A stretch of DNA of 64,000 nucleotides from Iris pallida (taxonomy: Eukaryota; Streptophyta; Magnoliopsida; Asparagales; Iridaceae): contig JANAVB010015600.1 of assembly GCA_029216955.1 (NCBI GenBank), positions 39,129,255 to 39,193,254 of the forward strand. The letters run 5' to 3'. The notes below the pieces were generated by a model. It was not told the DNA's origin. It searched no databases and saw nothing but the letters and a program-made list of their open reading frames with translations. Each line of letters starts with the position of its first letter. Position 1 is the first letter of the stretch. The translations under genes and the position numbers were made by a program. Shown here in pieces: positions 1 to 9,487 of this stretch.

Positions 1-167
1 GCCTTGGAACGCTCGGCATCGGCACAAGCATCAGCAAGCTGGGCTTCATGTCTCCTGTTGGATTCCTCCATAGCTGTATTACCCTTCTCAAGTTGTCCTT
101 TTTCCTCCCTTGACGCCGTGTTTTCCTTGAGAAGGGCTCTCCTTGCTCCCTCAAGCCCTTTAAAATT
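1..167 (-). CDS. Possible coiled-coil exon of an unrecognised gene, cut by window edge
   Basis: On the minus strand one frame is open from 167 to the window edge. It reads as a highly charged Glu/Lys/Ala/Arg-rich segment with heptad-like spacing, as expected for a coiled coil. The frame opens directly after an AG (168-169), which could be a splice acceptor; upstream of it the same frame meets a stop. I do not recognise the family. Coiled-coil tails of this kind are common in plant PMD and putative gypsy-type transposon proteins, but that link is only a guess. The plus-strand frame over the same bases is Ser/Leu-rich and looks like a shadow. The exon is partial at the left edge and its other exons were not found. 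Confidence 0.3.
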
Positions 168-2560
168 CTATCTTCCTGGAATTCCAAAGAGCGGAAATTC
201 CCTTCTCGTAATGCTAATGTGTTCCTGTTCTACTCCCTCATGCAAATATGCAATACTCCACAAAACAAGTTAATCTAACTAAATACGTATTTTAATAGCT
301 TCCCAGGCACATTGAAAAAATGAATTAGGGCTGCTAGAATCAGTTATGAAGGCAATAGGATACAAAATCAGCAGTGTTTCTGTCTTCAATAATCATTCTA
401 GCAACAGCAAATCAAATCTGTTCAAAAATACTGATTTTGATGAAATGGGGACTGGCTAAGAAAATCCTGGAGCCAGTTCTTGAACACATTATACGAGGAT
501 GACAAATGAAAGATATAAGAGGTGCCACCAGGAAGAGAACTAAGAGTAAAATAAGATTAATATTACATAAAAGATGAAGAAGAAAGGAGAGGACATTCTC
601 GCACACAAAAGTATCCACATACACTTAATGAGTAGTTGAACATTCATCTTCCATAACAGTACCCTAGCTTGTCCTCTCATAAGCTGCTAGAACCGTATCT
701 GACTAGGACTGAACTATGAAGTACCACAGAGATTCAACTAGGTTAGACAGGTCAAGAAAAAGTAACAAGGTTATAACATAGAAACCTGGCATTTTCTGGC
801 GGGACTGTCCAATAAATAGGGGGAATGAGTCAAATTAAGTAACAAATAGAAATACTTAACCAATCATACCAAGTAATAAAAGAAATCCTAAACCAACTAA
901 GATCTGCCAGATCCGCCAAAAGATAATCAATAGCATAAAAAACAAATGACATCCTTCTTCTAAGAAGTGCCCATCACAGATTTTAATCTCGATTCAGTAT
1001 GGCCGAAGATTTTGATCATCTCACTCGTAGAACCAAGAGCAAAGATTATGATGACCTGTTTCCATGAACCACGATAATTATAAAAAAAATGTCCAGTGTT
1101 ATTGGCAACGCAATAAGTGTTATTGGCACCGCAAATTTTGGCAGTCCTCTCTATGTAAAGGACTTGGCAGACTTATCTATCTTCAGGACTTCCAAAATTG
1201 CAATGCCCTGAACATTTTCTATGGCGCCAATAAAAAACACATTGTAGAGAGGTTCCATTACCACTAGGTCTCGCCTAAGCTAAACCTCTAGACCAATCTA
1301 TATCCATGATTACATATTTTATCCAAAGTCAACAAAAGAGAGGATGATTTAGTAAATTTTTGGTATCAATACATAGTTCAACTTTCAAATGGAATCACAC
1401 GATCCACTACTTCTTATGAAACTATGACGTAACTAGGTAAAAAGGGAAGTTGCAGCAAGATGTTCAGCTAGTCTAAGATGAACTTCTTTGCCAATCTCAA
1501 GAATACTGCCGTGGACATAAAATTATCCTTCTCGGGTAATTCTTGAACCAGACTACCACCCTTACCCCCTTAACAGAATCAGAGATGCATTTTTGCAGAC
1601 GTATTCCTAGATCTCATTTGACCCGCCTCGCAATATGACAAAGAGCACCCCTGATACAATTAGACAAACCTAAAGACGCGGAAAAACTACACAAGAAGAT
1701 CAGAGAATGTGGATGGTGTCCGAAATAAACTGATTCCGAGTGCAACACGATCGATCCTCCCGACGGAACAATTCCCAGTGAATTGATTTACTACGGCATA
1801 CCTATCTGAAGTGAACTCGAAGAGTAGAACAAAGGTTGGACAGTTAGATTTCGGCAGCTAGGATCGAACAAAATGCATAATAAATATATTTTTATACTTT
1901 GTGATGAATAAAATATTCATTTTTTTTTTAGTACTTGTGATTAGAAGTGTATTAATCTCCTTTCATGGGTTCATCGAGAAGCTTGAGCTAGCAGATAATC
2001 GAGTGGCATGGTACCTAGGAAGCGCAGACACTCCAAAAAATCCGTGTCCGTGTCTGCGTTTGTGTCGCCTCATCGTTGTCGCATTGTTTGGTGTCGCAAT
2101 GGATCCAGATCTAACTATTTCGACAAATATACGCAGATGATCAGATTCGGAAGGATAGATCGGTTTTTTTCTCGTTGGGAAATCGATTTGTTTTTGTTAG
2201 ACATGGAAACAAAATTAGAAATCAAACGAAACGAGAAAGAAAAAAAAAGAAGGAAAAAAAAAACAGGAAAGAAAAGAACCTTTCCTTTGGAAGTCGAAGA
2301 TGGCCGAGATCAAGATCTGTTTTGTGGAAGATGGTGGACGAACCCGTAGTATTATTATTGGGGTATCCTCGTAAATAATGCTTAGATTTGTGGGGTTTTT
2401 TTACAGCTAAAAATGGTTTGGTCAGTGAATAGAGATTTATTTAGATAAGCTGACACACTTTACTTTTGGCAAATGTTAACGAAGATAAGAGAATTATTAT
2501 TGGACAATACATCTTTTACAGTCCTAAGTCCTAACTTGCATGGGTATTTTTTAGAACCGC
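168..2560. other. Stretch without a supportable gene
   Basis: Moderately AT-rich sequence with only short unrelated ORFs. Two small plus-strand ORFs (999-1067, 22 codons; 1089-1211, 40 codons) follow each other closely but match nothing I recognise. A purine-rich run lies at 2220-2275. The ORFs around 1901-2378 are compositionally driven and overlap in several frames. No transposon termini were recognised here. Confidence 0.4.
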
Positions 2561-2700
2561 CAAAATTTTGATAATTTTATATATATTTATAATGGTTAAA
2601 ATTTTGGCCGTTCATATAAAATTAGAAGTATCAAAATTTTGATAGTCTTACAAAATTTGACAGTTCTGAACATGTACAATTTTGTTAAGAGTATATTGTT
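2560..2700. repeat. Short AT palindromes
   Basis: Several copies of AAAATTTTG-type inverted repeats occur together, including the palindrome ATCAAAATTTTGAT near 2628-2641. This looks like the remains of a small AT-rich inverted-repeat element, but no clear termini or target duplication were found. Confidence 0.25.
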
Positions 2701-2859
2701 TTCTAATAATTTATATACAAATTTTATTGTTTGAAACAATAGCAGCTAAAGGATTTTTTTTTTTTTTTTTGAGTATTAGTAAGTTAAGAGACAAATCACC
2801 AACTTACGCCAGCTGAATTGGCGAGTTACAAGCCAACAACCAAATCACTCACACTAATC

Positions 2860-3075
2860 AAAGAGTGGCCGGGCTGGGCCAACCCAGACCCAGGTTTGAC
2901 AGGGTTTGACTGGACCTGGGCCAGGCCGGCTTAACCTAGAATAGAGAACGGGCCGATCCGGAATGGGACCAGAGTCAAAAAATATGAATCCAGCCTGGAC
3001 CCATAGCCCGATTTTGGGTGGGCCGGGCTGAACTGGGCCTCGTCCGGCCGGTTCAGGGTTGGACCGGGCTGGCCC
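2860..3075. repeat. GC-rich GGGCCGG-type repeat patch
   Basis: A 200-bp GC-rich island in AT-rich surroundings, built from repeats of GGGCCGGGCTGG and CTGGCCCA-type words. Such runs are common inside non-autonomous plant DNA transposons. No termini could be assigned, so this is only a compositional annotation. Confidence 0.3.
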
Positions 3076-3364
3076 ACTTTTTTTGAAAAAAAATCAAAAA
3101 AAAAGTATTTAAAATTTAGAAATAATATTTAGTATAATTTTAAAATATTTTTATTAATGTTTAGAAAATTTCTATACAAGTATAATAAATTTAGAAAATG
3201 AACTGTACAAGTAATTTGCTAAATGAAGCATGAATTGTAAAAAAAACGTTTACAAATATATTATTATTAATGCTTAGTATAGTACAATTTAGAAATTTTC
3301 TAAATGAATTGTAAAAGATGTACAAGTAATTTGCTATAAAAAAATATTAACTAAAAAATTTAGG

Positions 3365-3905
3365 AAATAAAAGTTAACAAATCCATAGTTGGCAATTTTT
3401 TTTAAAAAAACCCTATAATTATGTTGACAAACCTTAGACTGTATAGAAAAAAAAGACTGTTTTATTTTGATTTAAGTTTCCTTAAAACCTATTGTTTCCT
3501 AAATTGTAACCAACTAATTACGTTTATATGCTATTATACATAGAAAAAAAGGATTGTTTTATTTTGAATGTAAGTTTTCTTAGACCCTATTGTTTCGTAA
3601 ATTGTAACCAACTAATTATGTTTATATGTTAAACTTTGCTTCATATCGATAGTTGGCAATTAAAAAAAATAACATATGATTATGTTGACAAACCTTAGAC
3701 TATATATGAAAAAAAGAATATTTTATTTTGAATTTAAGTTTCCTTAAAACCTATTGTCTCCTAAATTGTAACCAACTAATTATGTTTATATGCTAACCTT
3801 TACTTCATATCCATAGTTGGCAAAGAGAACCTATGATTATGTTGACAAACCATAGACTATATAGAGGAAAAAAAGAGACTATTTTATTTTGAATTTAAGT
3901 TTCCT
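3365..3905. repeat. AT-rich tandem repeat, about 3-4 diverged units
   Basis: Units share a fixed word order: CATAGTTGGCAA, then ATTATGTTGACAAACC, then TAGACTATATAGA, then a poly(A)/TTTTATTTTGA tract, then AAGTTTCCTTA, then TTGTAACCAACTAATTA. At least three diverged and partly deleted copies follow one another, with the words recurring near 3385, 3645 and 3810. No coding potential is seen. This could be a decayed satellite or the interior of a non-autonomous element. Confidence 0.55.
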
Positions 3906-4290
3906 TATGAATGGACCAAGTTACCACCATATATGCTAATAATTTGAATGGTATCAATTAATTTTTATAAATGAATTTAATTATCATATACTAAAAATGA
4001 TCAATGACATGATTTGAATAACTACCTGTTTGCCATTAAATATCAAGCACAAAAATTATAGATGAATTGAACTTGATTGCAAACTCGCTTGTACGAAAGA
4101 AAGCCTAGAAAGAAATCATAGGAAACAATCTAAGTACAATTATTTAATTTTTGATTCTGGGGGGTGACGATGGAGGCTCGAGAAAGTGTAGCAACTCTGC
4201 CTTACTCCTTGGACTATCAGACACAGTCTTTGCTCTCGAGGAAATTGTCAGCCCTTGATTGCCAACCTCTAGCATGGGTGTGGTACCCTG

Positions 4291-4300
4291 CTATTTATAG
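4291..4300 (-). promoter_or_regulatory. Possible minus-strand TATA box
   Basis: The minus strand reads CTATAAATAG, a strong plant TATA consensus, about 0.9 kb from the plus-strand TATA box of the PMD unit. It might mark a divergent transcript running left, but no coding exon is recognisable between 4290 and 4100. Confidence 0.3.
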
Positions 4301-4510
4301 TGATTCCTGTATAAAACAGATTTTGGGCCGCATAGAGGGCCACGTAGCCACGTGTCCGTAACAGCACACGAAGACTCGATCTTGGGCTGCCAGCTGGTGG
4401 GGGTTGTTGAGATTTCTTTGTTGTAGCAAATCTGGGTGGTTGAGACTTGGTCAACTTGCCACGTGTCCCCTCCCCCCCCCCACAAAGTAGAGCCTGGATC
4501 GTTTTGGCCA

Positions 4511-4860
4511 CATAGTGGCCTTAGGAGCCTTTCTTCTGCGACTCGGCTCCGCTTGGACGCATGGGATCTTCGAGAGCCTTCCCTCTGAGGCTTGAGTCTT
4601 CTTAGCCGCATGGGGTCTCCAGGAGCATTCCTTCTGTGGCTTGGTTTCACTTGGACGCATGGGATCTTCGAGAGCCTTCCCTCTGCTGCTTGAGTCTACT
4701 TAGCCGCATGGGATCTTCGAGAGCCTTGCTTCTGCGGCTCGAGTCTTCTTAGCCGCATGGGGTCTCCAGGAACATTCCTTCTGTGGCTTGGTTTCACTTG
4801 ACCGCATGGGATCTTCGAGAGCCTTGCTTCTGCGGCTCGAGTCCACTTAGCCGCATGGAG
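4511..4860. repeat. 49-bp tandem array carrying a GCATGGG word
   Basis: The word GCATGG recurs at 4559, 4608, 4657, 4706, 4755, 4804 and 4853, exactly 49 bp apart each time, giving seven units. Units differ (CCGCATGGG or GACGCATGGG, then ATCTTCGAGAGC or GTCTCCAGGA), and a higher-order alternation of unit types can be seen. The array lies about 360-700 bp upstream of the PMD TATA box, where it could act as promoter sequence. The related word GCCGCAGG recurs at 4980-5040, and GCCGCAT recurs inside intron 1. Confidence 0.85.
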
Positions 4861-5216
4861 TGATGATCCGCATAAACTCCATCTTTTCCATGCTTCTACA
4901 AGACCCCCTTTAAAGTTTTTAAATTACAAATTTGGAATACTTTGAATAAAAAGCATGTAGACATACGTAAAACATCAAGCCGCAGGAAAGCTTCGAGCCG
5001 CAGGGAGATTTCGGTCTGCAGGAAAATTTTGAGCCGCAGAGAGACTCTGTCCAGTTGTCACTGCCGTATTTAATGCTCGGATTTACTTTTTAGATTTGGG
5101 CTCTCTTTTCAAGATAAAGATGACGGTTACTAAAGATCAAATCCAAAAGGTCATCATTATCTTTAATGGCACGATAACCAAAGTGGCGTCTATCCGTTTC
5201 CAATTTTCGTTTAGCC

Positions 5217-5224
5217 TATAAATA
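5217..5224 (+). promoter_or_regulatory. TATA box of the PMD transcription unit
   Basis: TATAAATA lies 96 bp upstream of the ATG at 5313 and is followed by a pyrimidine-rich leader, the usual layout of a plant pol II promoter. Assignment to the PMD unit rests on position. Confidence 0.55.
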
Positions 5225-5469
5225 CAGGCCGTGTGATATAGAGAGAATCTCTTCTACCCTCTTTCGATTTTCATTCTCTTTGCTGTGTTTTTTTCATCTT
5301 CTTCGACTAGCCATGGCCCCCAAAGCTTCTAAAGCCACTAGCGCCGCCGACAAAGGGAAGGGGCCCGCTTCTGAGAAGTCACCCTTTTTTTACCTAGACG
5401 TTCAACCTCCTATCAAGGGTAAGGAGGGAGAATGATCACTCGAACTTAAACAGCCATGTCACATGTTTT

Positions 5470-5775
5470 ATGTGCGGATCTGACCATATTTCACCGCTGT
5501 GCCATGGCTTCAATGTCTTTAGTACACAGTTGGTCTCCATGGAGCATGTGCCGCATATGCTCTATGTGACTGGGCCGCATGGACCGAGCCGCATAAGTAT
5601 CAGAGCACATGCGGCATGTACCCCATCTGTATTTGGGCCGCATAGGTATCATATGACCGAGTCGTATGGATCCTCCCCATATCTGGGCCGTATATGTTCT
5701 GCTTGTCTAGGCCGTATGTGTTACTTGATTTGAGCCGTATATGCTCCCTTCATAACTAGGCCGCATAGGCTCTGT
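5470..5775. repeat. GCCGCAT/GCCGTAT words scattered in PMD intron 1
   Basis: The heptamer GCCGCAT occurs near 5550, 5574, 5588, 5637 and 5760, with GCCGTAT variants near 5687, 5711 and 5734, each commonly preceded by TGG. It is the same core as in the upstream 49-bp array. The GCCGTAT forms would be one C-to-T change from GCCGCAT. An open frame across this stretch (5470-5733) is a by-product and not a gene. Confidence 0.55.
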
Positions 5776-6348
5776 GTATTGCTTAAAAAATCCATTCCTT
5801 TCTGTTTTCTTCTGACTATCTTCTTTCTTTGATCGTTGCAGTGACCTTGCCCATGGCTCCTTCATGGAAGGTTCTGGTAGGATATGCTCAGTCTGCCTTA
5901 GGTGCTAGATTTGACCATATAGTCCAAGATGTGTCGACTCAGATCGCCCGAGGCCAACCTGAAGACAGATTGAAAAAGATCAGAGGTCAATCCTTCCTTT
6001 ACTTACTTAGCATGATGAACTCTGGACAGCTGAGTGACGCTCATCTGAAGCCTCTGTTTCTGTTTGGGGATGCCCTGGCTCTTTCGGACCCGAGCGTTAT
6101 AGAGATATCTGAGAGCTGGGACTTCTATTTTCAGGGGAAAGCGATTCACATACCCCTAATGGAGCGCCACTTCCCTCTATCAGGTTTCAATATGGTGCCT
6201 CTTGAGAGAAATATGCCGGGTTCCCTATCTCTGGATCAACATGGAGTCTTCGTGGGCCATATCCATTTTAATAACCCTACGCGGTCAGTGGTTGCAGTAA
6301 AGGAGATAATGAGCTACTCTGTCGTTGGGCTGGCTCCTGGCAGTCTCA

Positions 6349-6353
6349 TCAAC
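6349..6353. repeat. 5-bp target duplication of Gypsy A (left copy)
   Basis: TCAAC stands directly before the LTR start TGTCACCC and again at 44509-44513 directly after the LTR end GTGACA. A perfect 5-bp duplication fixes both ends of the 38-kb insertion. Confidence 0.95.
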
Positions 6354-6532
6354 TGTCACCCCCAGTTTTTGAATTAGGGGTATTTTCGTTATTTTCTAAG
6401 TTCTATAATTTCTGGGAATTTTATTTGATTTTATAGGATTTCTAAGGAATTGGTTGATTTAGTTTGAATTTTATCCAATTTGGACTTAAGTTGGAGACCC
6501 GGGTAGTCTGGACACTAGCGGGACCCATATAC

Positions 6533-7620
6533 TGTTGGCCCATTCCATGGTCACACCCGATTTCGATAATCAACATACACTTTAGTCAATACACAAAATA
6601 TAGAAAATACTGCTAATCATTTCAGGATTCATGAACTCATATTCAACGGACGCTGTACCGCATCAATCAAAGCGTCAACATCATCAAATCTTCTTGAGAC
6701 TCATTTCTCATTTTATTCTGTATTTTATATTTTATTGAGTCTAGGATTTATTCTGTAAAATCAATTGTGGTAATACTGGCTTAGGGTTAAAACTGTCCGC
6801 ATTCCAAAAGCCTACCTATTTTCGTACTTTCGTTTACAAATATTTCAAAAACATATTTCGAAAATAGTCTTTCAAAATGATTTTACAAATAACCAAAAAC
6901 ATTTCTGAAAACTGTTTTTGCAAATGATTTTCAAATATCTCCTGACAGAACTCGTAACCGAGTTCGGCCCGAGTTCGATCCGAACTCTGACCGAGTTCGG
7001 TCAAAAGTTATTCAAACTTCTGTTGCCTCTAAATCAGCGAGCAACGTCTCTTTGCGAGATATTTGCATCCGAACTCTGCCCGAGTTCTGCCCGAGTTCGG
7101 TTGGAGAAAACACCTATAAATAGAGAAGAACTTTTCATTTTAAATCATCAATTCATTCTTCATTCTCTCTTCTCTATTACTCAAGTGTTTTCAAACGATC
7201 TAAGATTTTCAAATCTCACCTATACATCTCTTAGCCAAAAGCCAGTACTATCAGAGTTGATTTAGAGTCTTTTGGTTACTCAAGAGTTGTAAAGAGATCG
7301 TTCCAAGTTTCAACAACTTTTCTTGTTGTGGAGCTGGTCGTGCGCTCGTCACCAAGCACGGTATTGTAAGAGACTGCAAGCTCTCAGTTAAAGCTTGTGC
7401 CATAGTGGATTAACATCGAGCAAGAGTACTCAGAGACTGGATTAGTCCTCTCAGAGGGATACCAGTATATATCGCTGTGTTACTGAGTTTGAATTCTCTA
7501 TCTCTATTTACTGTCTCTTACATATCTGCCATAGTTTAATTTTTTTTTAATTGGTGTTTATATTTCGCTGCACACACGCACTCTATTCACCCCCCTCTAG
7601 AGGTGCTCAACGGTCCTACA
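6533..7620 (+). repeat. 5' LTR of the copia element
   Basis: Starts TGTTGGCCC and ends CCTACA, directly before the primer-binding site. It holds clusters of CCGAACTC/GAGTTCGG inverted words at 6957-7001 and 7068-7102, and TATAAATA at 7115-7122, a likely U3 promoter. Reading frames inside it are not genes. Confidence 0.95.
7115..7122 (+). promoter_or_regulatory. TATA box in copia 5' LTR
   Basis: TATAAATA follows within about 15-20 bp of the second CCGAGTTCGG cluster. The same arrangement is kept in the 3' LTR (TATAAATA near 15360) and, in part, upstream of the third ORF. Confidence 0.6.
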
Positions 7621-7621
7621 A

Positions 7622-7636
7622 TTGGTATCAGAGCGG
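7622..7636 (+). other. Primer-binding site of the copia element (initiator tRNA-Met)
   Basis: TTGGTATCAGAGCGG follows the LTR by one base. TGGTATCAGAGC is the standard complement of the 3' end of plant initiator tRNA-Met. Confidence 0.95.
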
Positions 7637-7672
7637 GTTATATTCTTATATAACATACCTTAGAGAGTATAT

Positions 7673-9487
7673 ATGGCAGCCGTGAAATCTATATTCAATG
7701 GTGAAGGGCAATCCACAAATAGACCTCTCCTATTTGATGGAACAAATTACACATACTGGAAAACACGGATGCCTTTCTTTCTAAAGTCTCTTGACTTTGA
7801 TCTATGGTCAATAGTCATTGATGGTTATAAGAAGCCAGCACCCACAGTGGTTGAAGGCATTCTTATGGAAAAGCCTCATGACAAGTACACCGATGCTGAA
7901 AAAGCAAAGGCTAGTCTTGATGCTCGAGCCATCAATGCACTATTCTGTGCAATTGACAAAACCGAGTTCAACAGAGTTTCAACCTGTAAAACGTCTCACG
8001 AAATTTGGAAACTCCTTGAGGTAACCCATGAAGGGACTTCTCAAGTAAAGGAATCCAAAATTAGTAGACTGACACAGGAGTATGAATCTTTTAAGATGAA
8101 ACCTGGTGAGTCAATTACACAGATGTTTACTCGTTTCTTCGATATAACTAATCCTTTACAATCTCTTGGCAAGGATTACAGCAATCACGAGAAGATCAGA
8201 AAAGTGCTGCAGGCTCTAACAAAGAACTGGAATCCAAAAGCCACGGCAATCATTGAAGGAAACGATCTCACCACTATGACTCTGGAAACGTTGATGGGCA
8301 AACTCATGACCCATGAACTCGACTTGCAAGATTTTGAAGAAGCAACACCAAAGGAGAAAACTATTGCCTTCAAAGCCCAAGCAAGAAAATCAACATACAA
8401 CGATTCCGATGAAGAATCATCAAGTGGTGATGAAAGAGCCCTACTTGTGAGGAACTTCAAGAAATATCTAAAGTTTACAAGCAGAAAGAAGAAAGACGTC
8501 CAAGAAAGCAACGAAGATGAAACTATATGCTTTGGATGCAAGAAATCAGGGCATATGAAGAAGGACTGTCCAACCACCAAGAAAAGCAGTCCATACGATA
8601 GATCAAGATCAAGCAGAAAAGCTACATCTGGTCGAAAGTATGCGAACACAAGCATCTGGCACAAAAGCGATGCCAGTGATTCAGAAGAAGAAGACAAACC
8701 CTGCAGCAATGTAAATGTTTGTCTCATGGCTTTTAAAAACGTATCATCTAATCCTTTGTTTGATGATTTTACTTTCAATGAACTAGAGAACGCCTTTAGC
8801 GAACTACTTGAAGATCACAAAACTGTGCTCGACAAGTATAAGCAATCTCGAAAAGAGATTAAGGCACACACAACCGAGATAGCTAGACTGTCTAATCTAA
8901 TTGAAGATATTAAAGAGACATCTACTACCGGTAACACGAAAGAGATAGCCAAACTTAAAGCATACTATCATGAGGCTATCCTCAATATTGAAAAGAAAGA
9001 AAGGGACTATGTCAAAGTACAAAAGCTTTATGACATAGAGAAGAAGATGCACCTAGTAATTGAACAAAGACTCCTTAATATGACTGCTAGATACGAAGAG
9101 TCTATTGCGATTTCTAAAAAGTTAGAAATCAAGTTAGGCAAACAGGCAATACCTGTGACACAGCCTAAGATTAGTCCTAATGCGAAGCATACACCTAGAA
9201 GGACTAAACACAAGAAAGCACAGAAGAAACACGAACACCATCATGCTTTCACTTACAGGTTCTCTAAACAAAACAAGCTTGCAAATACAGTTTCTACCAC
9301 TAAACTGACTTGCACATATTGTGGTACGCACGGACACATATCACAATATTATCTTGCAAGAAAGCTTATTAACAACCATACTTTAGTCTGGAGACCTAAA
9401 GCTAATCTGTGTGGACCCTTCAGAACATGGGTACCAAAGGATTCATCTACTTGTCTTGTAGGTGGACCCTCAACCCTCTCATGCTAA
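7673..9487 (+). CDS. gag: Copia gag (capsid/nucleocapsid polyprotein)
   Basis: A 604-codon ORF starting at the first ATG 50 bp after the primer-binding site. The N-terminal part is the copia gag fold (UBN2-type, with the PLLFDGTNYTYWKTRM signature near codon 20). A zinc knuckle (CFGCKKSGHMKKDC, CX2CX4HX4C) lies near codon 285, followed by a long charged coiled coil, a basic stretch and a second knuckle (CTYCGTHGHISQYY) whose last Cys has become Tyr. It forms the virus-like particle in the cytoplasm. The last 26 nt overlap pol, which is one base ahead (+1). A programmed shift is possible, but a one-base insertion in the CAACCCTCTC run near 9471-9480 is at least as likely, because related elements often keep gag and pol in one frame. 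Confidence 0.93.
   Translation: MAAVKSIFNGEGQSTNRPLLFDGTNYTYWKTRMPFFLKSLDFDLWSIVIDGYKKPAPTVVEGILMEKPHDKYTDAEKAKASLDARAINALFCAIDKTEFNRVSTCKTSHEIWKLLEVTHEGTSQVKESKISRLTQEYESFKMKPGESITQMFTRFFDITNPLQSLGKDYSNHEKIRKVLQALTKNWNPKATAIIEGNDLTTMTLETLMGKLMTHELDLQDFEEATPKEKTIAFKAQARKSTYNDSDEESSSGDERALLVRNFKKYLKFTSRKKKDVQESNEDETICFGCKKSGHMKKDCPTTKKSSPYDRSRSSRKATSGRKYANTSIWHKSDASDSEEEDKPCSNVNVCLMAFKNVSSNPLFDDFTFNELENAFSELLEDHKTVLDKYKQSRKEIKAHTTEIARLSNLIEDIKETSTTGNTKEIAKLKAYYHEAILNIEKKERDYVKVQKLYDIEKKMHLVIEQRLLNMTARYEESIAISKKLEIKLGKQAIPVTQPKISPNAKHTPRRTKHKKAQKKHEHHHAFTYRFSKQNKLANTVSTTKLTCTYCGTHGHISQYYLARKLINNHTLVWRPKANLCGPFRTWVPKDSSTCLVGGPSTLSC

Larger units (their letters stand above)
5313..6353 (+). pseudogene. 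Plant-mobile-domain protein, N-terminal part, interrupted by Gypsy A
   Basis: Exon 1 (5313-5418) encodes 35 codons rich in Lys, Ala and Ser and ends at a strong donor (G|GTAAGG). An intron of about 423 bp ends at TTGCAG (5841). Exon 2 continues in phase from 5842 with about 170 codons up to 6353, where the Gypsy A LTR begins. The frame resumes at 44514 after the target duplication, so this is the first half of one gene. The family call rests mainly on the downstream half, which resembles the plant mobile domain (PF10536), found both in host proteins and in transposon-borne genes. This half holds no domain I recognise alone. The ATG was chosen because it follows a TATA box and gives a spliceable in-phase exon. 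The gene is dead in this copy. Confidence 0.6.

Noticed and set aside
999..1211. Two consecutive small ORFs (22 and 40 codons) that could be exons or a virus-like remnant
   Set aside because: No recognisable domain, no splice borders and no neighbouring support.
4150..4175. LTR end on the minus strand, because CGTCACCCCCCAG resembles the Gypsy A LTR start
   Set aside because: Only about ten bases match, without the terminal TG, a polypurine tract or a second copy.
6918..7265. 115-codon ORF repeated at 15163-15510
   Set aside because: It lies within the copia LTRs and spans the TATA box. Its conservation only reflects that the two LTRs are copies.
8185..8778. 197-codon minus-strand ORF
   Set aside because: Antisense shadow of the copia gag; no family signature.
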